The notes beneath the pieces were generated by a model. It worked only from the letters and a program-made list of their open reading frames with translations, ran no database searches and was not told where the DNA came from. A stretch of DNA of 64,000 nucleotides from Chrysaora quinquecirrha (lineage: Eukaryota > Cnidaria > Scyphozoa > Semaeostomeae > Pelagiidae): the NCBI GenBank assembly GCA_014526335.1, contig JACTAT010000032.1, forward strand, positions 4,996,914-5,060,913, written 5' to 3'. Below, one piece after another: positions 1 to 12,500 of this stretch (the stretch's first letter is position 1; each line of letters begins with the position of its first letter). The position numbers and the translations under genes are program-made.

Positions 1-312
1 CGTTGGATCGAACATTTAGTTGCTTTTGTAGAGCAAGTACTCCATGTATTCGGGCAGTAGAATATATCAAGTCCACTTTGTAGCCCTGTGGATGATGTCT
101 TAGCAACAGTGTTGGGATCTGACCCAGAGCCAAGAACAAACTTGCAGTCTGAGATAGAAGAGAAATCGCTATCCTTAGAAAGTTTGTCAATTTTTCGCAA
201 AAACAAAGCAAGTAAATTAGCAAAGCTCTATGTAGCCCTACATCAAGTGCCTTCATTGGAAACCCCACTGATTAATGCTCAAACTATAGGCTTATTCCAT
301 GAACCGGAGTAA
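1..312 (+). other. Short open frames at the left edge, unidentified
   Basis: Two short plus-strand open stretches follow each other in different frames: positions 1-57 (19 codons, then a stop) and 61-309, which contains a charged segment rich in Glu, Ser and Leu and ends with a stop at 310-312. There is no obvious splice junction joining them. They may be the decayed 3' part of a gene or transposon ORF cut by the window edge. I do not recognise the protein. They could equally be chance open frames. Confidence 0.15.
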
Positions 313-617
313 CCGCTATTAAACTGCTTAGACGCACAAATCATTTTGAGCGATCTCGGTATTGTGTTAGTATGGGCGATACATGGGGCCGAATGACCGA
401 TGTGAAACGTCTATCTCGAGCGAAATTTCAGCTCATTCAATGTGAGCTCGTGTAGGATGTTAGGAACATGTGTAGGATGTCAATGACTTGACTGCACCAC
501 AGCAAAATACATTCGAGACAGAGTTATAAAGAGATATCTTAACAGCAAGAGGGAGCTAATTATTAACTCAGTTGAATATATGAAAATACAGAAATGGAAT
601 ATTAAAGCCTAGCTTAC

Positions 618-882
618 CTTTTGCTATTTCGAAATCTGCAAGACACTGTTTGCTTGCTGACCAATAACTACCATAGTTACATCGACAGTTGCAGCAGCTG
701 ACACAGAACTTGTACGCATTGCTGTTTGCGCAGCCTTGACGACTACAAGCAGCGTTCGGATTCGGGAACTCGTCCGTGTCGAAGTCATTTGTAAATCTTG
801 TGACGTATTGAGAAAGGCAGAAATTCAATTCAATGCTTAAAAAGATGCATAAGACCGTCCGCTTCAATATTGATTGTCTCAT
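618..882 (-). CDS. First exon of a secreted/membrane Cys-rich protein, paralogue of the gene at 3598
   Basis: The minus-strand ATG is at 882-880. The exon runs 88 codons plus one base to a good donor (GTAAGC on the minus strand, 617-612). Residues 1-25 form a hydrophobic signal peptide. A Cys-rich segment follows with the order C-x4-C-x8-C-x2-CC-x-C-x-C-x11-C. The plus-strand exon 3598-3841 has the same architecture: signal peptide, Asp/Phe/Asn-Pro linker, the CCxCxC core, a Lys-x-Cys near the end, an Ile-Ala-x-Gly terminus, and the same phase-1 donor. The two are therefore divergently arranged paralogues. Further exons would lie left of position 617; I found none in the window, so the gene is partial. 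Function is unknown; the domain does not match a family I can name. Confidence 0.6.
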
Positions 883-3597
883 TATGAGTTGAATATCTGA
901 CTGGAGAGAACTGGAATCCTGTATGTATATTGAGTCGGCGCTAACGAATGTGGGAACTAATTCTTAACTCGAGTGATATTCTGCACTAAATCAGGTTTCT
1001 CTGCCAGCTCTGGGTCCTAGAGCCTACTTTAAAATTCTGAGTTATTATAGCAGTATTTTAGGCAATCTGTAGCAACACTGCAAGTGCCAATTACCTAGGC
1101 ATCACAGAGATGCCAACAGTTGCAGAAACAGCAAGATTAACGCTCTTTTTTCAAGCTGAAAAAAGATTTGTAACTGAACTAAAGATCACTTGCTTGCTTT
1201 CTCTTGTTCACTCCCTGTCACTCCCCTGTGTTTGCTCTCAAAAATGCGTTGTATACCTCCACCAAAATTCTTCGGAACCAAAAAAAGAGCGAAAAACGGC
1301 AACAGCTTATGCAAACAGGTTTATATTTCCACTTTCAATGCCTTCGCTTTTACTTCGAATCCGCACAATATTGAAGCTTTCCTCTCTTCCAAACACAGCA
1401 ATAATATACCAGGTTTACTTGTAGAGTGCACACAGGACTTAGTCTATGTTGCCAGTTATGCAGAGCTGTCTCACAAATTTCACAGAGGATAATGCAAATT
1501 CAAAAACTCCTGATCTTGACACGGCCTAATGTGTCGAAGGGTTGAGTAACGGTAACGCTCGGTTTTAATGCATAATAATACCAATCTTTACGCCGCAACA
1601 TAAAGCTAACATATACAGTACCATAGACAGTAACTCAGATAAATAGGTCTTGAGTGTTTTCTCTATGTTTTCAATTCCAAAATTTTAATCAAACTGGACA
1701 AATTCACTTCTTCACATTACACAGCTTTAACTTCGTTAAGTTCATGCAAATTTCACGAACGTAGGAGGGTTGAGAATTATGGGGTAAACGAGCTCTTTAA
1801 TTACCCATGCGGTCAACTGATGAATAAAAGAAAATAATGAAGGAAAAAGAACAATAGAGAGTTGTATAATTAAAGACCAAAATATTAATTTGTTGTTTTT
1901 ATGAACCATTAACAATTTGAATTGCGATGTCGTAATGCCAAGTCATAATTATTTCTTTTCCCCCGGTTTAACTAGAAATCCCCAAATAGCTTAGTACATT
2001 TCACGGGGGTATCATTAGAATCAATGCACTTCCTGGAAATGTTTCTTCCAATATTGATTTTCAATGGGCAGGGTACTCCGCTCAGGGGGTAGTGCTGAAA
2101 AGATTAATTAATAAATTTGGCATCCAGTAATGGCATCATAATATTAGGTTGCATTTGTCCCTACGCACTTTTAGAAGCCGTGCAGTGAGAAGATCTCCCT
2201 GTAAGACGCCCCAAAGAAAACCCAGATTTGATATATTCCTTTTGTAGCCAATTTGAGGCTGCGCAGAAGCAAGCACAAAGTCTCGCTTTTTCCCGCTCTT
2301 AGTTTGAAATCCTCAATTCTGATTGGCTGTTATCTTAGCAAACCATTTCATTCGGAGAAAATTTGCAGTGACTTCAACTTCGCGAGAGGTGAAGGTGAAA
2401 GTGAAATGGTTTTTTCGCGCTAATCACTAGGATCTCAGTAGTAGTTTAACTAATCGAGACCAAGAGTCAGCTGGATCACGCTATGACGCAACAGCACCTA
2501 CAATCTTGGACAAAATATATCCGGACTGTGTGTGATCAATGTTGACATTCTATTTTGCCCCCTCCCCCACCAATCAATGCTGTTCTGTTGTAAGATTTCG
2601 GCGAGTTGCGTCTGCTCCCATCAAGCCTTAATTTCAAAGTCAATAGCAACATTGATATTGGGGGAAGGGGGACTGGAAAGGTTCAACAGAAGTTCAGTAA
2701 CTTATGTCAAAGATTGTAGTCTACGCTCTGATCAGCGTGCCTTTGATGATGATGATAATGATGACGATGTTGATAGGCTGGTAGTATTTATGAAACTCCA
2801 TGACATTCTGCAAGATGTTTTTCCGGCCTTGGAGTGGTGTTTCCGAAAAGAGAGAATTTTCTTTGGTAATGATGACTGTTGATATTTTAAGCCGTGCTGA
2901 ATAATAGCGATTAAGACCACGCTACTCGTGTTCGTAAAGTCAGCTTTGCTTTTCGGCTAGTATATTAAATTCACTGATTGAGTATAAGTTTAATGAGCGC
3001 AATTAACAAAGATACGACTTGCTTATTGCAGCGTAGTTGCATCGTAAAATTGAGGTAACGATAATGCTTGAAGTAGTTTAACATAAAACTACAATTATAT
3101 ATTTCGGTAAAGACATCAACATAGTTGGGAAACTTGAAGTTTCGAGGTACTTTTAAAACTTTTTTCTATAAGGACTGCTGAATTCAGAAAGCTTAGAGAT
3201 ATGGTGATATTTTGACTAGAAGTTATCAATAATATTGCTCAGCAATATCTTAAACTGGTTGATTGAGTTGGTGTTTACATTATTATTGAAGGCAGAAAAC
3301 GTGAAGCTGTGTCGTCGAAAAGGAATAGCAATCACCAGTATCTGTCCTAACATTTAATGTGTTCAAAAAGTACATCTCAGTGTAAGTTAAAAAAGTCTAA
3401 GTTATAGAGGATCTGTGACAAAAAAGACTGACTTGAACTTGAACCAATACAGCAGTCGTATGTGTACAAGTCTATGGTGATGCTACGTCTACAATTTCTT
3501 CAAATATAATAGAAGTCTAAATAGAAGTTCGGTTGGAAAACGACCAGAAAGTTCAAAGAGAGAGACAAACGAAAGCACGAAAAACTCGACAAAAGCG
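883..3597. other. Intergenic region between the two divergent paralogues
   Basis: No convincing exon was found here. ORFs at 1110-1492 and 2532-2920 lack coding character (runs of GAT triplets, no splice context). The region holds a minus-oriented SINE-like copy (2398-2515). Any shared promoter of the divergent pair would lie here; I see no clear TATA box. Confidence 0.4.
2398..2515 (-). repeat. SINE-1 copy (reverse orientation), fragment
   Basis: Read on the minus strand, this matches the plus-strand copies at 10609 and 32135: the aggtgctg..gcgtc head, an agctg segment, a tagttaa..ctactactgagatcct segment, and the gcgc..ccatttcac tail. The middle, where the B box lies in the fuller copies, is shortened. 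Confidence 0.6.
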
Positions 3598-6500
3598 ATG
3601 GGTTACTCAGTAATAGTGTTTTTCACCTTAATCGCAGTTGTGTCGACACAAAACATCACTAGACCAGCGTCCACATCGTCTGATCGCGATTCGTTTCAGA
3701 ATCCGAAATGCAACTGGCAGGCATGCTTGAAATACGCATCGACATGCCACACGGCATCATGTTGCAGTTGCATGTGTAATACAGGAACATCGTACATGTC
3801 GCTGAATAAGAGCTGCGTCGCAGAGAAACAAATAGCCACAGGTACGTATGACAGGCATTTTTTAACTCTTGTGTTATCGTCATAAACGGATCATCACCCT
3901 GACGTTTAAGGCGTTTAGAATGTAGCATTGTTAGAATGTAAAATTGGAATATAGCACGGCCCCCTGAAAAGCAGTCCTATAGGACTGATGGGGCTACCGT
4001 AGGTAAAGAAAATTAGATTACATTACATTACATTAGATTTCAACTGACTTGAACGAAAGGACAGATTTGCTCAGGGTAGGACAGACTCTGCGCCATAAAG
4101 CATTGTTAATGATGACCCCAACTTAGGCTAAATCACTCCTTTTGTGTGGCAGTTTCCATACATCTAGAGATCTTTTCTCTTGCTCTTGATCGTTGCTGTT
4201 GCTTTTGATAGCTTTTCGCTGCCGTATGGAACCACATAAAGAATGAAATTCGCTAATGACAAGAGTCGCGCCGCAGAGAGTGGCAACGGCAGGGCACGGC
4301 ACGGTACGGCACGGCATTACGTATGAGACGAGTCTAAGCTTTCCGGCAAAATGAAGTGATGCAGATAACACATTTAATATATTTGTTTTTGTTTGCATAA
4401 CTTGCATCATATATGCCAAACATTCGTAATGACCACAAACATTGGATACCTCAAGGCAATTAGCATCAACTAATTTGGTTTTAATTGCCACGAGATTTGG
4501 CAGCACATTTACCGGAAAATATTATAGGTAGCGGCAATGGGCAAAACGGCAACTCAGACTTCCTAGCCTCGTTCTAATATAAGAGAAACGTCAAACACGT
4601 CACTATTTTCGCTTACCTCATCGTTGTCATCATAGGATGCTTTTGATACCTTTGACAAGGCTTTCTCTCTACTCTAGGCATATCTTTCAGCTTTTTATAC
4701 TGTAATTCTTCAGCTTCTCTTCAGTCTTCTGCTTTTCCTGAAAAGGAGAAGAACAATACAGTATGGTGACAGTACAGTACAGGAACAAACTTTAAATCGA
4801 TGTTAATTTCACTTCTTGCAAATCTCGTTCATCTTTGTCGAAATCCAATTGTTTTCTTGCAAATTCCTCGGAAATCCTTTTGTTTTAACGGAAATCTCGA
4901 ATGCTTTTCTGAAGAGTGAAAAGCCCCTCGTAGTAAAACAAGGACTCATCGCCAAGATACAAATTCAGCCTTACTAGAACAAGTCAGGTTTATTTATTTA
5001 AATATGTTAGTCATGAGTAGAATGAAGTCCAGCAATGTTTGCATGTTTTTTTTATTGGGAACCTTTGGTCTTAGTTAAGGTTGGCTTTCTTTAATATTTC
5101 AGCAAAATGAGGCTGAAAGTTCCTTTAATGTTCCTTGTTCTGATATATTCTTGAGTACCAATTTTTACAGAAGATGCAATTTTCAATTCATTTAAGAAAA
5201 CAAATTCATTTAAACTTACTTCATTTTCTAACTTTAGATATAAATTGAGTCTTTTAGGGAAGTGCGTTGGGAAATTTTAAGTTATTCTTAATTTTTCATC
5301 CCAGCCTAAAAAGTTTCTTAAAGATTCTTAATTTTTTGGGAATTTTCAGCCTTGTACAGGTGTTCCTTATACAAAATGTGTATTCTTACTCAAACTACTA
5401 TAATTTCATCCTTTACAGGGTGCAATTTTATGGCTCAGACAAGCTCAACAGCCCCTTGGAGCTTCAGGCAAATCTCAGTAGCAACAATTAGTGAACTTGT
5501 AACAGGAATTCATGCATTCCATTGTACACTGTCATCGTGTGTCATGGCAACTGACTGCAAGTTGATGGAGTTGCAGTATGAAAACAATGGATGGAAGAAG
5601 TTCCCAACCAGCATGCTTGGGACACTCTCCTTCTCACAAAATCTATTGAAGGTTGGTCTCATAAATAATAAAACATCTTCCAAAAAGTTAAAATTTGCTG
5701 TTAAAATGGTGTTTTAGCACCAGCCACTGGGATCTCAGTAGTAGGTTTACTAATCAAACCTCAACCCTGGCCGTGATGCTATGGTAGTTTGGCTTGAACC
5801 CTGACCACACTGAGCTTCTGACACCACATGTCAGCTGGATTACACCACAATGCCCAAGCACCTAATAAAGTTAAGGGGTGTTGCTCTATTGTAACCATGC
5901 AATGCTGAGAGAGAGAACGTGAAATAGTTTAGTCAGTGCAAGATGCTAGGATTTCAGAAGTAGATGAACTGCTAGCGGGACCTCAACTCCAAGGATTTTT
6001 CTGGCATAGATGTAGATATTATTGGCCTAACATTTGGCATCAGGTTTACATGGAATGCACCCTGGCTTGACTCTGGCTGTGACATTACAATGGCTGGATC
6101 TGGTAGAACATGACACTAAAACACCTTCTGAGAGAAGTTCAGTGTAAGTGTGGTGCTAGGATATGATGATGCTTGGCTGATACATTTTTAAAGTTTGAGG
6201 TTAATTCAAGAGCAATTTAGAACTCAGGAGGATCAAGAAAGATTTTGTCTAATGATCTACAAGACACAAGTTTGAATATCTCTTGGGTGAAATACCAAAT
6301 TTATTGTCAGTTATGGTTAACCCCAGTTAAAAAATAAAGATTGCTTGCTTACTTGCAGCCTTAATTTCATTGCTCTTGAACCAGGCATCTTTACTGTGCT
6401 ATCTTGTTACCTCAATCATGACACCAAGGGGGATGGTAATAATTTCTTCTTTTTTTCAGCTGTCTGGCAACAAGTGCTACCAAGAGGTATACCAAGGTCT

Positions 6501-9500
6501 TCTGTTATCAGCATCTTTGCAATGTACTGTCAAAGGCTCAACTACCACTACCAAGTCATCTTGCATTATCTTAAAGGTATCAGGAAATTACAAAGGTTAG
6601 TTTGATGGACACTTGACAGATATGATAAAAAAATTTAGGTCTAAACTGGCTAGCTAGACTCCAGGGTGGAATCCATGCAATCTCCACACCAGAGATTACG
6701 CCAATGAAAACTGCTTTCACGCCAATAGAAACAATAGATCCATTGTTCTATTAGGAAATAATATTGCTTTCTATTGTTTTTCTGAAAGATTCACGCCAGC
6801 ACGCCAAAAATTTTCGACACTTTACGCCGGATTTATCCGGCGTAGGCTACATGGATTCCACCCTGGGCTAGACTTAGGTATTTATATTACCAAGAGCGTG
6901 GTAAAAATTTTGTGGTTGGTGGAATCAATCCAGTGGAAGAATTAAAACAAATAAATAGTTACATTACATCGAGGACTAAATCTAGTTTGCTTTCAGTATC
7001 GCACTTCTTGTAGAGCTTAAAGGCTACAGATCATTTTAGTTAGATAATTTAGGCCCATAGATAGGCCTATCTTATTAAGATTCAACAAGAAGCCTGCAGC
7101 TCATTCAACGAGCCCTGAAGCTCTCTTGCACATAGGTTCGACTTTATAGTGCGTCAAGTTTATGTTTAATCTTACGAATGAACTTAACTCACCTTCATTC
7201 GTGACTTATTGGCACAGACAAACAAGTTTGATTATTTTCTGTTTTGAAAAATTAGGCTTGCTACGTGCCGCCATAATCTCAAAATGGAAAGATCTGAAAT
7301 GGAAGAGCCAATCAAATTACGCATTGATTCACGCATGCGTTGATCGAACAAACTGGGAAACCTTCCAGATCAGGGGAGTGGCAGTGGAGGGAACTAGGGA
7401 ACTTTCTAACCGTCAGCAATTCAGCACCCCAAAGAATACGACTCTTTATTTTTTTATGCTTTTCTCTTTGCAGTTGGTACTATACCAGATTCGAGCAATT
7501 GCAAGGAAAATTCATCATCATCAGCCTTGAACAATAACGCCGTTTTCTTCAAAACAGATAACTTCACTTTTACCATCAACAACTCAGATAAACTTGGTTG
7601 ATCAAAAGACAACTATTTCATCCTTTCCCATGGCCACAGCCACATCTAAAATTCTTGCTCCGACCTCATCAAAATATATTTCGCCAACATCATCAACGTC
7701 ATCTTCAGTACTTTCATCTTCAGCTAAAGCAAATTACCTAACATCACCTATCACAATCACTCAGTCGCTCTACCAAACAACAACGACTCGATTGCAATCA
7801 AATCTTGGCATTTTCATGACGTCAAAATATTACGTCAGTGTGACGTCATTATCTGACGTCATAGTGACGTCAAAATCTGCTGTCAATGTGATGTCATCAG
7901 CCGGCCGCAGCATCGCGTCGATGTCTTACATGAATGTCATATCGCAGTCACAATTGCTTTTGCTCTCAAGCCAGAAGCTGCCGTTGGAGCCGAGAAAGTC
8001 GATGCAGACGAGCATGACAGTTTTCCGAATGTTATCTCATGAGGTGACAACTCAAGAGACGATGAACTTTAGCTCGCAAGTCCAGGTACGAACGACTACA
8101 ATTCATTTTACAGGTCCCATTTTTTATGGAAGAACCCTCCGGAGGGTGAAGTGGCTGCGTAGTCGAGACAATGGGTTTGTCATCGTAAGCTAGTAGGTTT
8201 GAGTCTCAGTCGGGAACACCCAGCACTATGTACTATCCTTGTGGAGAGTTATCAAAATGAGATTTCGGAGCCAATTCAATTCAGCTGTTGTGTCCCAAGG
8301 TCGGGTTCGTGTGTTTGCTCCAGAATTTCAACCTGTGGGCTGAAGTTGTCACAACTTGCAGGCAATTTCTGGCGGGAGTTGAAAGTACTCCACCACTTGG
8401 TGTGTGAGATCGAACAGACCGGTAGGATTAGGGCTAACAAATAAGATCCCATGATTTTTTCAGGCTATCACCTGCTAAAGTTTACATAAGAATTTTCCGC
8501 AATATTAGAATTATTTGAATGCCATGAATGTCTTTATCTACAGTTTTGATTCCGGGTATCTTTTTCTAGGGAATCACGTCAGTTTTCCCAAGCAGCAGTA
8601 CTACGCAGATGCAAAAGCAATCAAGCATCATCATTGGACCTCGAACAACGAGAGATCAAAATGAAACAGATAAATTCAACTTTGTATTGTACTCAAGTTT
8701 GGCTGGTGGAACTGTCTTGTTCATTCTTATAGTCCTTGGCATTTTTTTGACTGTCGTACTTATCAAAAGGTATTAAATTAGGCCCTAGTCAAACGATCAA
8801 ACATTGTTTGTGAAACATTTGAAATTTGCTTACTAAACAATGTTTGAACGTTTGGCCACGTCACAAAACATTAGTTGTCAAACATTTCTTGCTTGAGCCG
8901 TGCAAAAAGATGTCTATGAACAATTTCAAAAATATTTGCAACAACTTAAGCTTGTTTGTTCTTGTAAAGAAATGTCTTGTGTTTTGACAAACGGTCGAAC
9001 ATTGTTCGTGAAATATTTGAAATTTGCTTACACGCTTTTTTTTTATAAGGAACCACTTTATAAGGAACCTACATGTAGAAGGCCCGAAAATTTAAAGAAC
9101 TTATACTACTAAAGAGAAAATCATTAAGGAACTTTTGAATGTTGAATACTTTTATCACTGCAAATAATCAAGAATTAGAAAGCCGGTTCCATTCATTTGC
9201 AGTCGAAAATCACATAAATTGTACGTTAAGCATATATCCAATGTTTCTTTGAGTAGTCTCGAGCTTTGCTCACATGCAAATGTCTCTCTTTTATTGTTAA
9301 GACCACTGTATGTGCAGCTAAAATTAAGGAACTATTAAGGAACTTTTGGAACTACAATTGCCTCAAAAGAGGCCCAAAAATAAGGAACTTTAAGAACTAG
9401 GCCTCGAGGTAGGTTCCTTATAAAAAAAAAAGCGTGTACTAATGACTTAACAATGATTGAACGTTTTGCCATGCCATGTCACAAACATTGCTGGACAAAC

Positions 9501-12500
9501 ATTTTTTGCTTGAGCCGAACAAAAAGATGTCTATGAACTATTGCAAAAACATTTGCAACAAGTGAAGGTTAATTGTGCTTGTAAAGGAACGTCTTGTGGA
9601 AGGATTGTGCAATGTCTTGTTACTTGGTCAACGCTCGAACATTGTTTGTGAAACATTTGAAATTTGCTTACTAAACAATGTTAGAACGTTTGGCCATGTC
9701 AGAATACAGCACTTGATAAGCATAAATTGTGTTAGCAATGTTCATTTTATACTCGTCACTAGCAAAAAAATGTTTGACGGCCTATGTTTTTCAACCTTAA
9801 CTTAACGATCAGAATTTTGTTTGAAAACTGTTTGATTTGGCCAGAACTCGTTGGGGTATGTTTTTCACCTGCTTAGAAACATTTTCAAAAACAAAAATTG
9901 TTGCTGGAGAGCTTTTTGCGACGTAACCGAACGATAAACATTTTGCTTGACAAACAGATTTCTAATGTTTGACAAACAATGTTTGATCGTTTGGCCAGGG
10001 CCTAAGCGTTCGCTTTTTATCCTCAACGGTGTGTTGTCAGCCCTAAGTATTACCTGTTAGAATGACAGCAACTTGATGTGGTCCGTCTTCGATAAGGGCA
10101 ACAGCGTAATATCCTTAATTTTATTATTTTCCAGGAAAAGACTGAAAATCCAAAGAAACAACAGGAAAGGTATAACAACACTATTTTCAAAAACAAAAAT
10201 TTGATGTTCTCCGGAAATCAACAGACATTTTACCCAACATAGGAGTGTTTTGCTATGTACTCAAACCAAATTCGTTTTTCCTTGCTATGAATTTCGAATA
10301 ATTCTTTCATTCTCTTTTTGCAGTTATTGTACGAAAATTTTCCGATGGTCTGGCAACTTTCAAGGTGGGAAACTTGAACATTGCAGTTATATAAATAAGT
10401 TTATCTGCAACGCTTATGATCTCGTCATTCTATGGTCTTTGCCCAGGAGGGTACTCCCTGAAATAGACTGACAGGTATATGGCCCTCATATGGGTGGCCT
10501 TTTCTTCAAAAATACACTACAGCTGGGTCTAATTTTTGCAGAAAATACCTTAAAGGTGGGTATAGAATTAAATTTCCTTTATCATGTGGTACAAAAATGC
10601 ATGCCAAGGTGCTATTGCGTCGTGGTCTAATCCAGCTGGCCCGTGGTGTCAGAAGCTCAGAGATCGGGGCTCGAGACCCTGCTACAAAAGCATCACAACC
10701 AGGGTCGAGGTATCGATTTAACTTACTACTAAAATCTTAACGACTAACTGGCGCTAAATGCATCATTTCACTCTTCAACTTCACTAAATCATAAACTTGG
10801 TGGCTTTTTGTGTAAAACACCACCTTAATCGTGGGTTGGTTTGCGCAGACTCAGGAGAACATCTCTGCAAATTTCAATTAGGGGTCAAGTGCCCCCGTGG
10901 GAGTTTCTGAAGTTTCTAATAATTTTCTAATCTGATCTTTCTTTATCCAGAAAAGACCCTTTCACGGCTCACCTCCCATGCGACCCCCACCAGCGCCCTC
11001 CATTATTCAGCTTGGAAGCATACATCGACAACGCAACTTTGATATCCACATGGGAACATCCGATCGACTGAATCTCGCTTATTCTTGGAACTCAAAACAG
11101 GAAGAAGATTTTGATGATGATGATTATGATATCCCTGCCGATCCGCCAGGCATTGAGAGATCTTTCAGTTCGCTTTATGCTAAAGTTGGTAAGTGTTTCT
11201 AGAGTTATTACATAAGGCGCAGATTTCGCTATGTAGTTGAATCACTGGGCAAGAATGCAGGTTAGCGGACACCTCTCACGGGGAAACAAGGCTATAATCG
11301 AGAAGGGTTGCAGGATAAGGGTAGGGTTTTAGGGTTAGCGTTGTTTTAAGGCTTACGAAGTATACGTCATCTGTTCGAATCATTGTTTTCGTTGCATTTA
11401 TGAAGGTGTCCGCTAAACTGCATCTTCATCGATTCTTACAATACTCTAAAGCTGTGGCTAAACTAAGAGACTTGTCGCGCGCGACACTGTATTCGGCGTG
11501 TCTCCCAGGCTGGATAAACATGCGAATGACAAGCGAGCAACATGTCCCCTGAGTCATTTGCATGTTGCGGAGGCAAGAAATGTTTCTGTTGTCTCCCAGA
11601 AACATTTGCGTGTCTCTTACGACAAATTTTGTCTCGCGCTACAAAGTTTTCGAGGTGGCTAAACTGGGAGACACCGAGGAGACATCAATGTCACGCGCGA
11701 CATGTCTCGAAAAAATCAAACGTTTCACGCTTTAGCCTTTAGAGAGTTACTGAACTACCCAGCCAATACTTTACGCAAACTTAAATCTGCATGTACTTAA
11801 TAGCATGCCATGAAGCACCATGGGAAGAAGGTGTTATACTAGCAATTTGCAAGAAAGATTACCTGTTAACCGATGAGCCTTTGCAAGCCTACTGAAGATG
11901 TCTGTAATCTTCAAAAACGTTTTGGGGCAAAATTTCATCCGAGTTCCAGTAAATCTATTCCTTCTTTGAAATGAACGCCTCAAATGCACTTGAAATTCGC
12001 TTTCAAACATCAGAAAGAGCTCAGTTGTGAAAAATTCCAGTATTTTTCAAATCGCAAGAAAACGTTCAAAGACACGTTTCATTTCGGCCATGCCTGGAGC
12101 AAAAGCAGTTTTGAAAGAAGGCTCAACGTGGTTACAAACCGGTTTAAACCAGTTTGACTTGGATTTGTACATTTCCATTCTAAAATATGTATGCATTTCT
12201 CGCAAGACAAAGTCTCAAGGGACCATTACATTCAATTGTGCACAAAAGAACAATAGAAAATTGCAAGATTTAAAGTTATAATTTCCGGTTGTGAAATACA
12301 GTTTTCGATGCAGACTAAACAACCTTAATCTTATGCCCTGGCCAAGTGATCAAACATTGTTTGCCAAACAGTTAAACTTTGCTTGTTAAGTAAATTGTTT
12401 TATCGTTTGGCCACGTCATAAAACAATACTCGTTAAACATTTTTTGCTCGCATCAAGCAAAAATGTTTAAATCACGCAATGTATTCTGCTTATTTTTGCT

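Noticed and set aside
7542..7587. A 46-nt intron linking the 7474 exon to the stalk exon
   Set aside because: It keeps the frame but is implausibly short with a weak donor; the donor at 6577 with the acceptor at 7557 explains the frame more simply.
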